From Heligmosomoides polygyrus polygyrus (Eukaryota; Nematoda; Chromadorea; Rhabditida; Heligmosomidae): a stretch of DNA of 64,000 nucleotides. Shown here piece after piece: positions 52,901 through 63,612 of the stretch. Both the position numbers and the translations under genes were made by a program. Within the stretch, counting starts at the first letter, position 1. Every line of letters begins with the position of its first letter. The stretch spans positions 66,438,983 through 66,502,982 of the forward strand of contig OX377201.1 of NCBI GenBank assembly GCA_947396885.1, written 5' to 3'. Under the pieces are notes generated by a model. That model ran no database searches and was not told the DNA's origin. It saw only the letters and a program-made list of their open reading frames with translations.

Positions 52901-53145
52901 ACAAGCATTGTATCAGAACACTCGCCACTGTTGAGCGAAGCCGTCTACCGGGTCGCAATAGCTATGCGATGCGAGGCGAGAACTACGTCCGAACGAGCAG
53001 TTACTCGTCAACAGTAATGAACACGCTACACCGCTGTTCCACGCTCGGGGAAGAGCATAGAGCAGCGATGTAGCGCACCGACATCCGGAGAGTGTGACGA
53101 CTATAACCAAAGAGAAGTTTTCTGCACCACGACCAGGGGAGGTCG
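49951..53145. other. Long intergenic or intronic stretch with no supported gene
   Basis: Several frames of 60-135 codons occur. The plus frame 51474-51725 (FSSLEESCSIYRRGAQFLNQ, then VWWGEGDNASETRSDGSWAY) and the minus frame 50454-50714 look somewhat protein-like, but I found no phase-consistent exon chain. No transposon ends or tRNA-like boxes noticed. Confidence 0.3.
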
Positions 53146-54315
53146 TCACCACTCCGATTGTCTGGGAAATTCGCAGACAGCGCTGAGTGGGTGTGCTGGC
53201 AGCTGCAGGTGCAGGAGAAAGTTGCGGCGAGCCGACAGATATTCGAGGCGGCGAACTGACGCAGGATGCGGCCCCTTCAAGGACCGGTGTCCGTGCGACT
53301 CGTCTTCCGCCGCCGTGTATAGTGCAGGAGCAGCGACTGGAGCGGAGGGTGTGGTGGCATTTGACGAAGTCGAAGGGCATTCGCTCGCGCCGTCCTCAGT
53401 CGTCAGAGTTAATGGAGCGCCTAAAGCGCACCGGGTCGCGTGGAGCTCGCCGCAATCCGTTCCGCGTGCCCGGTTATGGACTTCGGAGCGCTCCTCGCAT
53501 TCTGACCATGCCCATTCGTCCACCTCAACTATCAGTCGCTCGACTTTTTGATTTTGAAAACGCAAGCGCCATTCTCCGCATCTCCATGACAACAGGTAAC
53601 CTGTCTGAGTCCCCGGATCTGGTTCCCCGAAACACCCGAATGAACCTTTTATGGTGCGAATGAGGCCGCATCCGCGCATCCACTGAATGAGTTCACGCTC
53701 AGGCTGATTTACTAGCATTCAAACAGGATGTGGCCTTCTCTGAGCACGAAGGGCAAACAGTTACGAGCAGATCGAAGCGGCACCCAGAGCAGGAGGAGGT
53801 GACGCCAGGAGCGGCGGGAAGGGCAGCGCGGGTTGGGAGAAAGGGCAAACGGTTGGACGAGCTGAGCTGGTCGAGCAGCGAGCTTCGCCGGAAGGCCATC
53901 GTCGACGACTCTGCCCTGATGTGCGCGAGAGAGAAGAGCGAAAAAAGGCAACTGATGGCGGTGGGCACGGTGGGCGAGCGAAGTGTGGTGGTGACGGAGC
54001 GAGCGGAGCGACATAGCCCGGTGTCTCCGTCGTCGCCGCTCGCGCGCTTCGTCCATGGAGGACGCGTCCGCATGACCCAAATCCGCATTGCGGTCGCAGC
54101 CGCAATGACCATGCACTCTGCTGCGCTTACGCGAATCCGAACTGCAGCTGAAGCGCGGCCGCTCGCGTCTTCAACCGGCCGACCGACCGGCTCTCCGCCG
54201 CAGCTCCAGCCGACATCGCGTCTCTGTCCACTCGTTCCCCAGCAGATCTGTTCTCACAGAACAGGTCCTTCGCAGAGCACTCTCGGGACGTATTCTCAGT
54301 AGAATTCGATTCCAC
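53146..54315 (-). CDS. Unrecognised three-exon gene model
   Basis: Exon 1 (54315-54131) starts at ATG: MESNSTENTSRECSAKDLFC, ENRSAGERVDRDAMSAGAAA, ESRSVGRLKTRAAALQLQFG, ending at a GTAAGC donor. Exon 2 (53915-53765) follows a GCGCACATCAG acceptor: SSTMAFRRSSLLDQLSSSNR, LPFLPTRAALPAAPGVTSSC, ending at a GTAACT donor. Exon 3 (53703-53146) follows TAAATCAG: PERELIQWMRGCGLIRTIKG, QNQKVERLIVEVDEWAWSEC, and a long tail ending FPRQSEW and a stop. Phases match (2 then 0) across introns of 215 and 61 bases, giving about 297 residues. It is Ser/Ala-rich with no signal or membrane segment seen. No family recognised. Plus-strand frames overlapping exons 1-2 are an alternative reading, hence the moderate confidence. 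Confidence 0.45.
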
Positions 54316-56396
54316 AATTCCACCGTGTTCCCCTTTTAAGTTTAGGTTGCTGAGTTTGAGGCAGACTTCCCGTGACGTTAGTGTCGGCTACGTCATGCAC
54401 TCGGGAACTGTTGCTGTGTCCGGATGAAGTGGCGACCACAATTTTGGGGTGGGCTACAGTAGTAGTACGCTGTGTCTCTCGCTGCCGGAAACGCTCTGTT
54501 TCTTAATTTTTCACATAGTGTTGCGGGCACACCCAGGGTGTCTACTCTGGTATTCGTCTCTGGTTAGATGAAAAGACACCGTGCGCACAGCACGGGATGT
54601 GAGGATTTTTTGGCAAAAAGCGGAAGAAATGCGGAGCGGAAGTGCACAACATACCCGGAAATCCGAAGTTGGAACACGGAGACGGGAGGTACATTTCCGT
54701 CATGTTCACAGTCGTATACAAAACGGGCCCAGAATTACCCTTATTGCAGTTACTGTTAGTGAAGTATTGTGCCATTCGAGGTTTTTTAGGAGTCGCTTTT
54801 TAAGCGTTTTCAGTTGAGGCCAGGAACATCCTGTACTCACCTTCAGTTAGCTGGACTGGAAAGGTTTACCTGTGGACTTATCCTAATGGCTGAAGGCGAC
54901 TAATGGAAGCTTCCGAATGCAGCTCGGTGGCGTCCTGCGGCCGGACAGACACTACAGTCGTCGTGGTCGCTCCTTGCTCCTCATCCTCTGGTCGGAGTTG
55001 ATGCGTATCTGATGCACGGTCTGTCCGCCGCAGCTGGAACGTTGGCATCCGAGGGAGTGACTTGCTAGCAAGCTCGAACTAATGGAAGTTCCCAACGCTC
55101 GCTGGGCACCGCTCTGAAGAACGCGATATCGCCAAACGTAAGCACCAGGATAAAGCTGCAGTACCTCTCCTGGTGGTCAGCTTGAAGCAAGCCGTGCTAT
55201 TAGAGGCAACAATGCCAAGAGTTATGGAAATTACGGCTTGGCCAGTGCCGTGTTAGGGTTTTGTTGCTTCACTCATCGTTTTGCGACTTTTGCATGTAAG
55301 CGGTGTTCTGCGGCTTGAGCTACTAAACATACCAGCTTGATTCTCTTGAAAATCTCTCGGATTGAAGAATGATGTAAAATGAACAGCGATCACCATACAA
55401 CTTCAGCAGGAAACCCATACTAGAGGTGGGCGTTAAATCTCAGTCGGCAAATTTTTGAACGAGATTTTTAGCGATAAATTCTGTGGTAGTTGCGGTATAT
55501 CCGCTAAATCTAATTACCCTAAACTATAACCAGTTAGGCGACATTGATGTAGAGAAAGTCAGATGTTTTTTTATCAAAATAATACCGTCTTCATAAAACT
55601 ATATGACTAAATCTTCAACTTAAAATGCCACTAAGGGGCGCGCGACAAGCACAGTCGAAGGATGCGCCAGCTGTTGCGCGCTCCACAGATCGAAGTTCTT
55701 GTTTCGGAGCCGAGCAAACCTAGCCTTTCATCGCTCCGAGGTGGGAACATTGCTCCGCGACCTATCTGGAAAAGGACGAAACACCGACTTCTTCATCGGC
55801 CTTGCACTGGAACTCATTGGGGCCAGACCAGAATCGCCTGCAAGTTGTTCGGTAAAGGTAGAGTGTGTCACGCATCTTAAAAAAATACCGACTAACACCG
55901 TTCTTTATCCTTTATCACTACCTTCCTCACAACAAGTGGCAGTACTCCGTCTAGCCTCAACGTCACTTTTGAAACGAGAAGCATACAGAATTCCCAAACC
56001 AAACAAGAGCAAGAAGACTTCTAAAACAACACCTTCTCTGACATCAGAAGACATGAGTTCTAAGATTTCTTAATATGAAGAAACCTTTTTAGAACCACAA
56101 AACAACACTATATCTGTACATCGCTTAGCGGTCGAAGTCAAAACGACAAAACGTATCGGTCCACGGGTGGTACGAAACCCATTGAAAACTTGCCCTGCGG
56201 CGGAAGAGACGCTTTGGTTCGACTGTTCCCGGAGGAAGGAGAGCGCCGCGCCAGGCGAGGGTATTGAACTCCCGTGAAGGAACTGGTACAGCACATCAAT
56301 GGATTTGCAGTGCGGTTGTGTCCTGGAGCTGAGAGGAAGCTGTCCCAGCTCCTAAACAGCCAGAGAATGTTTTTTCAGAGTCTAGTTGAATCACAT
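54316..56396. other. Intergenic stretch with no recognised gene
   Basis: On the minus strand this is upstream of the 53.1-54.3 kb gene model, so a promoter may lie near 54320-54600, but no motif can be called. 55430-55640 is AT-rich. Plus frames at 55662-56073 have no recognised domain. Confidence 0.35.
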
Positions 56397-56699
56397 TAAG
56401 ATAAAGGATAAAAAAGATAAAGGACGGCGTTATTCAATCCCTTTTGGGATGCGCCACGCATTCTACTTCTACGGGATGTTGTTGAGGCGAGTTGAATGCG
56501 TATTTGGCCATACAATGACTTGCGGTGGCCAGCCGATGAGCAAGTCAGCGCTTCATCCTTTCCACACAAGTCTGGTACCAATTCACCGACTCCGGAGGGA
56601 GGGAAGGCTTGGTTGGCCTGGGCGGGAAATCCGAACCAGGAACCTGGTATCGGGTGCAGGCGACAGCCAGCGCCTCCTCCGACTGCGCTCCACGCGCCA
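56397..56699 (-). repeat. tRNA-derived SINE, family 1
   Basis: Near full-length match to 30421-30715, with GAGCGCAGTCGGAGG (A-box-like) and GGTTCGGATTTCC (B-box variant) on the minus strand. The 3' tail is made of ATCCTTT/ATCTTTT words (AAAGATAAAGGACGGC on the plus strand). Confidence 0.75.
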
Positions 56700-57420
56700 C
56701 ACATTAAGATAGCAGGAAATATCAGAAGTGAAGGCATCGTATCACAATTATCAACAATGATGTAGGATCTCTGTAGTGCTCTCAGCCCACCTTTGCGAAG
56801 CGTGTACCAGCAAGCAATGACGCCTAGTTTAGGCCCCGTAGAGCCTTGCGGACGCACCGCAGTGTCGTCCTTCTCCTTCCTGCTGTGGTGGCACCCGTGC
56901 CCTCACTGTGGTGTGGGCCGCGCCGAGAACGAGTCGTCGCGCTGCCGCATGTCGCTCCGCGTCTCGTAAATGTAGCCACAGTTATGGGCGGTTGTGTGTT
57001 GGCTTCCGGCCGGTTTTGCCCATCCGATCCGTCAGGTATTTCGCTTGTTCTGTGTCAGAAGGTGGAAGCCGAAATAATCGATTTTCAACACTGGTTTTGT
57101 ACTGAGCGCTAACCATCTCATCAAACAAAAGCGCTGTCCCTCCATATAACTGTAAGAGGGGTAATGTTCGACAACTGTGGTATTATTATTCTTGGTGTTG
57201 GTTGGATTATTACTGAAAAATGGTTGCGGCTGGGCAGGAAGGCGAAATCAATGTGTCAACCAAGATTATGTGCTAAAAAAATAATAAATCTTTCTGGGCT
57301 GGTAGAGACTGAATACATATTCTTGCGGAACTGCAGAGAGCCAGTCATCCACATCTTTTCTTTGACCCCAGAATGAAATCTGACAACGGAAGGATGCCAA
57401 GTGACCATGCCGCCTGGAAA
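56700..57420. other. Intergenic stretch with no recognised gene
   Basis: An 88-codon plus frame at 56846-57112 has no recognised domain. No repeat ends seen. Confidence 0.35.
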
Positions 57421-57737
57421 TGAGGTGTGTATCAGTGGATGCGTCTTCGAGAGCTGATTCCAAATATGTGTCACACAGTTACTAAAGGCTTCTGGGAACG
57501 GAATTGTCGCCATTTTCAGTTTGTCTTCTTGGCCCTTTGCCTGCGCTCAGAGTTCACCAACCACAAGAGGGCGAGCTCAAGTAAGCTGGAACAGCGGCGA
57601 CTACAGCAAAGGTGGCGCAGTGGATAAAAGAGCTTCATAGTAAGGGAAGAGGTCTGTGGTTCGACTCTCCTATAGTGCAGCGCTTTTGCACTTCTTAAAA
57701 AGAGCGGCCACAGTCAACCAAAACACTCTATGTAAAT
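57421..57737 (+). repeat. SINE family 2
   Basis: Starts GAGGTGTGTATCAGTGGATG and carries GGCGCAGTGGATAAAAGAGC, the clearest A-box of the family, and GTGGTTCGACTCTCCTATAG (B-box). It ends AACCAAAACACTCTATGTAA. Confidence 0.75.
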
Positions 57738-58465
57738 CCGCCTCGAAAATGTCGCCAGAAAGAAACCTGATTCAGTACCTTCACGACTGCAGACGTGGAA
57801 ACGTTTCTCCACATAAGCACAGCCTACAAAGATTATTTAAGGCGCTGATTATTTAAGGCGCAAGCACCTTCACCATCATTTACCTCAGTGCTCCCGTGCT
57901 GCGAAGCTCGCAAAATCTACGAGAAACTGAAATCCTCTTGTCTTGTACCGTAGAGACCTGTGTATGGAACCAACTCCGCCAGAAGGCATGTCAAGAGCGC
58001 TAGTGCTGGCGAGAGCATGTGTAATTTGAAAGACGGCTCGGCAGTATTGCCCTTAACGAGACCGAGGGTCGAAAAAATGTCACAAAAAGGGGATTAAGGC
58101 ACAATCACCTGACATCGTACCATCTACCTATGTGTATGGGTGGAACATGCCATCGCTTTCGCCCAAACTCCGCACAGAGAGACTTAAGGCGCTGATCATT
58201 ATCAGTGGGGTCGTTTTTGAATTTTTGAATGATGACAGAGGGTTACGGTGGATATGGGTGAGTCGGGTCACTGCTCGCCAGTGCCTACAGTAACCCACCG
58301 TAATAAATAGAAAATTTTAAAACAGACATTTCATAAGCGATCAGCACCTTATATTGCTCTTTAAACTACATTTAGCCGAAGAAACATTGCTGCTCTGGAG
58401 TCGTGGAAGCACAATAGCGCCACTGAATCAGTTTCCTTTCTACCAGCCTTTTTCGTTGCGAATCT
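57738..58465. other. Intergenic stretch between inverted SINEs
   Basis: TTATTTAAGGCGC words occur twice near 57835-57860. No exon or further element supported. Confidence 0.35.
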
Positions 58466-58785
58466 ACACAGAGTGCTTTGCTCGACGGTGCCAGCTCTTT
58501 TTTATGATGTGCAGAAATGTGTCACTATAGGAGAGTCGAACCAGGAATCCCTACGCCTCACTACGCCGTTCTTTTAACCACTGCGCCCTACTCCTCGATA
58601 GGCGATGTAATTTCTGGCCCACCTGTGCTCGCCCTTTTGTGATAGGTGGACTCTGCGCGCAAGAGGGGGCCAAGAAGGCGAACTGGAAACGGTCACTCTC
58701 CTTTCCCAGAAGCATATAGCAGACGAGGAACACATACCTGGAACCAGCTCTCGAAGCCGCATCCAGTGATATACACCTCACCTTA
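58466..58785 (-). repeat. SINE family 2 (inverted copy)
   Basis: Reverse complement of the 57421 copy with ATAGGAGAGTCGAACCAGGA (B-box reversed), CTTTTAACCACTGCGCCCTA (A-box reversed) and CGAAGCCGCATCCAGTGATA near its 5' end. Confidence 0.75.
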
Positions 58786-59111
58786 AGGCGCTATTGTCAC
58801 CTGATATCCTCCTTCTGTGAACACTATTATAGTTTTGGCGCTTGTAGTGCAAATGTTAATGTTGTGTAAGCAGATGCCTGTCCAGTCACGACCTCACTCC
58901 TGATGTCACAGATCCATGAAATGTTTCATTTTCAAAAGTTTCAAACGGGAAATTTCTCTTTTGGACAGAAAATATGGTAGGTGGCTAGCTGGCTACACTT
59001 TGTGCCTTTACCTGAACAACAAAAAATGCAAAGGAAAATCGGTAGTCACAACTATAATAGTAAGGGAAGAGTGGTGAAGGGATTGCACGCTGTTATAGTA
59101 GTACAAGCCTT

Positions 59112-60211
59112 CGGGGGTCGAGCGTTCTACCCCCTCGTCTTCCTGGCCCGCCCACCCCCAACCCCCTGGGCTTGCTCGAGAGTCCAGTGGCTGCCTTACG
59201 AGATAGTGGAGACGCAGACATTTGCCACGCCTCAGTTTAAAGTACTGGGGTAGAATGCCACTCCGCCCAAGCCTTCGCATCTGCTTCAGTCTGCTGAGTT
59301 TAAAGGGTAACAGAAGTGTGTTACGAATTCATGCTCCATTATACTACGTTTTGGTACGGATGTGCATCTGTAAAAGGCTTCACAAATCTGAAAGTTTTGT
59401 TCGAAAAAAACGCAATAGGAATAGTTTCAGACGTTGCGGTTTTGAACAAATGGCGGATGTTCTGATATCATCCCCGTGTTTCGTATTCCTATTTCCAGCC
59501 ATTTGTGAGCAGTTCCGTTCGATATAGTCCTGTTCATCGTGCATCAGTTTCGTCACCCGTTTCGTAAGCTTCGTTTCGTAAAGTAAGTGATTGGCAAGGG
59601 GGATGGGTGCATTGATCTGACGATGACTTTTCTGTCCCATTCTATAATTTTCTATAGTTTCAGATTCCAGCGGAATTCTATAGCTGGGTGGAGCACACCA
59701 AGGAAAGCGCAACGTGGTGTCCTAGCATGAGAGCTCATTGAAAAAAAAATCCGCCTCGAAGGGAGTCTCCCCTAGCTCTTATAGATGAGCTACTGGCGTT
59801 TATTGCTATTCCTTTAGCGATTGAGTCGTAGAACTGATGTGGACTGTTTCACAGTTGTCCTCGGCGCATAGTCCGTAGTACGCCAAAGCTCGTAGCCGCG
59901 CGTCGTAGGCGCGTTTCCATAGGGCCTGTTCATACTTCGCGACAAGGGCGAACGTCGCCCGTGCAAAACATGCGTATCGATCAAAACCGAGCGCGCCCAC
60001 CCGTAAAGTGTTCATACTCAGCGCCGGTGCTGTCGCTCCAGACGCCTGTTCTGGCGGAGTGGCGTTAAACACCCCCCCCCTTTAAACAGAGGCGTGGCAA
60101 ATGTCTGCGTCTCCACTATCTCGTAAGGCAGCCACTGGGCTCTCGAGCAAGCCCAGGGGGTTGGGGGGTGGGCGGGCCAGGGGGACGAGGGGATAGAACG
60201 CTCGACCCCCG
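59112..60211. mobile_element. 1.1-kb element with 130-bp terminal inverted repeats
   Basis: The left arm 59112-59241 (CGGGGGTCGAGCGTTCTACC through CACGCCTCAGTTTAAA) is mirrored with few differences by 60081-60211 (TTTAAACAGAGGCGTGGCAA through GAACGCTCGACCCCCG). The 840-base interior has a 88-codon minus frame (59806-60072) that I cannot assign. I saw no clear target-site duplication, so the superfamily is unknown. A foldback or hAT/Mutator-type derivative is possible. Confidence 0.75.
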
Positions 60212-60399
60212 CCTGTTCTTACTTCCGCGCGCTGCGCACGCCGTGCTCTCGTCGCTCTTGTCGCTGCTGTCGCAAAGCATGAACAGGTCCATAGTCCGCG
60301 TCCAGTCGCCTCCCCCCCCCCCCCCCCCCCATCCCCAAATCGTGTCGCGGCGAGAGTAGCACCCTAGGGCGGACTGTTGGAAACCGCAGTTGTGCGGGA

Positions 60400-60600
60400 C
60401 CTGACACGAACGGAAGTGGGACCATCTTCAAGTGCGGGTCCAACGCGGTCGCTGTTTCCAAGTATTTCACACTTTCGAAGCTCCCACTCAGCCTGCTCGC
60501 AATAGTTCGGGCAGCGACGGGGTACCTCGCCGCCATCTCCGCATCGGATGTAGTCAGTTTGAGAATCGAAATTCTCTTCAGGCAATTCAACGGAAAATAA
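60400..60600 (-). pseudogene. hAT-like transposase scrap
   Basis: The minus strand reads LTTSDAEMAARYPVAARTIA, then FESVKYLETATALDPHLKMV, then PLPFVS. A(x)LDPRFKxLPFL is a conserved stretch in BED-type hAT transposases, and ATALDPHLKMVPLPF resembles it. Only this fragment is visible, and no hAT ends were found. Tentative. Confidence 0.35.
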
Positions 60601-61964
60601 CCTCGTTGAACTGTGTGTAAGCAATTTAGCGATGATGGAGGCAAACGTCTATATATAATCCGCTTAATCCGTCGGTCATGTTGTCAGTCACGGAAGGGGG
60701 ACTGAAGTCAAGAGATGCCTACGGCAGTGCAGCGTATGCCAGCAGGGCTTTCTTTGAGCTTAACCATGGACGATTGGTGGCGAACTATACCCTTGCCGGC
60801 AGATCGTCCAAGTCCACGATAAATTAAGCTGGCAACGCGTCAGGTATGTATGGGGATCAAGTGCGGAGTGTAGATTCAAAAAACGTGCCATAGACGTCGC
60901 CCAACTTGCGTAGGGACTCCGAAAACGTGCCGAAGACGTCCAACTTGCGCAGGGATTCCAAATAAGGAGGACCAATGAAGATCAGCAAAAGAGGACCACT
61001 ACAGGGGGGGGGGAACAAAGGAGGGCCAGTATTTTCCCGTTAGGTTTCTGAAGACGGGTCACAGTGGTAGCACGTGTGCAGGGGTGCAGAAGTGCGATAA
61101 AGGTCGTACACGGTGACACGTGAGTCGGGACTCAGTGTCACACGTGCGTGCTTGATTTTCACTCCGTTTCTTTACCAGCACATAGGTGAGGAAGTATTAG
61201 CAGGGGGGGGGGAAGAGTTATGGAGAGTGATATGGGATTCGGAGGAGTTTTATTGCCGTCGGACCGTAAACGGTCTCGACCTGTCGACCAATACCGACTA
61301 ATTTTAATTATGTTTCTGCAGATTAAGCACTTCGGATAGGGTCTCTCATGATTTGTTTCTCGCCACGTAGAGAACAGGCACTTTGGAGAATAATTCGCGT
61401 ACATGCGATCAAGAGTGGATGGGCTTCATAGGAGCAGTGAAGATTCTGACCCGCTATATCCCTGTGCACTAATCTGTACAGTGAAACCAGTTTTTTACTG
61501 TAATAAAAGTAGGAAGGCCTAAAAAAGAGGAGAAGAAGGTAAAGAAGAAAGTTTCTGACAGCTTGTTTCAAGCATCAGGCAAAAGTGCTGTCTCATACTC
61601 ATACAACTGGCCTACGGATAGTCACCTTCGTAGGCACTATATAGCACTTTTTACTCAGTTATTTTTCCTATGTTGCGGTGCATTGTGACATCATAGCTTA
61701 CCATGGGCAAGCTGATCTGATTTTCTGTAGTGAGCATGTTACTTATGGGTTGGCTGTCCTACCCTTCCTCCGGTTATTTTCTTCCTTTATAGCGCAGGTT
61801 CATAGACGTCAGGCCTTCTCTTCAATGCTCTTTATAGCCTTCTTTTTAATGTTTTTCGCTAATTGTAATTGAATTCTGAGTTTTTTCTGTTCCTGTTTTT
61901 CTGGGCAATGTTTCCACGGATTTATTGCGATCAATGTTGGCGCATCCTTATCCATGTACTAATA
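60601..61964. other. Intergenic stretch with small tandem repeat
   Basis: A two-copy repeat of AAACGTGCC...GACGTC...CAACTTGCG...GGGA.TCC lies at 60880-60961. 61484-61530 shares CCAGTTTTTTA...AGGCCTAAA with 63345-63385. A G9-10 run lies at about 61203-61212. No supported gene. Confidence 0.4.
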
Positions 61965-63571
61965 TCCTACTATATATAAGCGAGAACGGTCGTTTTTCTG
62001 TGGATGAGTGAGCGTGTGTGTGTGTGTGTGTTTGTTTGCACAGAAGTGCTGAACGAGTGTGTTGGGAGGAAGTTTGGGGAAGGGGGGGGGGGAGCGGGGT
62101 TGTAGTTGTCATCAGTTGTCAACTGTTGTAGTTGTCGACAGGCGTCCATGTTCAGACGACATGTCACCAATGTCACGCAAAGGGCATTCAGGTTGAGAAG
62201 AGGTGTCACAGATGTCGCGCAAGGGGTGTTCGGATTCAGACGACGTGTCACTGATGTCGCGCAAAGCAGGTCCGGCTTGAGAAGACGTTATCGACGTCGT
62301 TCATCAAGTGCCTGGGTTCAGAAGAGGTGTCACCGATGTCGCGAAAGGCCTGTCCAGATTCAAACGACGTGTCACCGATGTCGCGCAAAGCACGTTCGGA
62401 TTGAGAACACATGTCACCGACGTTGTTCAACAGGCATACTGGTTCGGAAGAGGTGTCACCGATGTCGCGAAAAGCCTTCCATATTCAGACGACGTGTCAC
62501 CGATGTCGCGCAAGGGGTGTTCGGATTCAGACGACGTGTCACTGATGTCACGCAAAGCAGGTCCAGCTTGAGAAGACGTTATCGACGTCGTTCATCAGGT
62601 GCCTGGGTTCAGAAGAGGTGTGACCGATGTCGCGAAAGGCCTGTCCAGATTCAAACGACGTGTCACCGATGTCGCGCAAAGCACGTTCGTGTTGAGAACA
62701 CATGTCACCGACGTTGTTCAACAGGAGTCCGGGTTCGGAAGAGGTGTCACCGATGTCGTGAAAAGCTTTCCATATTCAGACGACGTGTTACCGATGTCGC
62801 GCAAAGCACATTCGGGTTGAGAACACATGTCACCGACGTTGTTCAACAGGCGTCCGCGTTCGGAAGAGGTGTCACCAATGTTGCGCGAGGATTCCGGGTT
62901 CAGACGACGTGTTACCAGTGAAGGTGAGACCAGTAATGGTGGCCCGGTGAAGAATGGGGTTCCAGTAAGGAGGACCGGTAAAGGGTTGACCAATAAAGGA
63001 GGGACCAGTGAAGGTGGTACCAACAATGGGGACCGGTGAATGGGGGGAAGGGATCCAGTAAAGGGAGACCGGAAAAGGGTTGATGAATAAAGGGAGGACC
63101 AATGAGGGTGGGACCAGTAATGGGGATCGGTGAAGGATACGATGACCAGCAAAGAGGGGACCAGTAAAGGAAGGTCCAGTGAAGGTGGGAGCAGTAGTAG
63201 GGACCGACTAAGGGGGAGGGGGGACCAGTGAAAAGGGCAGACAATAAAGGGGAGCCAGTGATAAGGGACCAGTTAAGGGATAGGGTCCAGTGAAGGTGAT
63301 GGACCTGCTTTGCCCTGTTCGGCTATACCATTCTATATAGCAAAACCAGTTTTTTAATGAATGAGAGAAGGCCTAAAGAGGACAAGAAGAAGTTCGGGGT
63401 GTTCTATTCTCCGGGTTTGGGCGATGCCTCCAACCAGACCTTTGGCAGCCGGCAGGCCGTCGGACGTCTGGTTAAATAATAAAGAAGTAGGGCAGAAGAT
63501 TGGGGTTCTTCTATTTTCGGGGTTTGGGGCGAAGCCCCCAACCAGACCTTTGTTTTTTTTTTTGCCGCTAG
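61965..63571 (+). mobile_element. Helitron-like element carrying minisatellites A and B
   Basis: It starts A|TCCTACTATATATAAGCGAG at 61965. A (GT)n stretch follows, then about 20 units of minisatellite A (62110-62920; GACGTGTCACCGATGTCGCG type) and about 15 units of minisatellite B (62925-63300; GGACCAGTAAAGG type). A 3' module at 63385-63571 has a TTTGGGGCGAAGCCCCCAA hairpin and ends TTTGCCGCTAG. A TC start and a hairpin followed by CTAG fit a non-autonomous Helitron. However, the base after CTAG is A rather than T and the hairpin sits about 27 bases away, farther than usual. The 271-codon frame over the A array is only repeat translation. Confidence 0.5.
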
Positions 63572-63612
63572 ACATCAGGTTTACAATAAATCGCTAAATG
63601 CACACTCTTCTA

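Noticed and set aside
53730..54302. 190-codon plus-strand ORF
   Set aside because: It overlaps the minus-strand exons that show phase-matched splice sites. No motif or splice context favours it, though it is not fully excluded.
57605..57680. Genuine tRNA gene
   Set aside because: A- and B-boxes are present, but there is no closing acceptor stem and the sequence is repeated four times inside a SINE.
59806..60072. 88-codon ORF as a transposase
   Set aside because: No catalytic or DNA-binding motif recognisable. Kept only as a note inside the 59112-60211 element.
62110..62920. CRISPR-like array of short repeats
   Set aside because: Repeats are contiguous minisatellite units without unique spacers, in a eukaryotic transposon context and with no cas genes.
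62106..62921. 271-codon open frame rich in VTDVAQ repeats
   Set aside because: It translates minisatellite A. Several frames on both strands are open in the same way, and there is no start context or splice signal.
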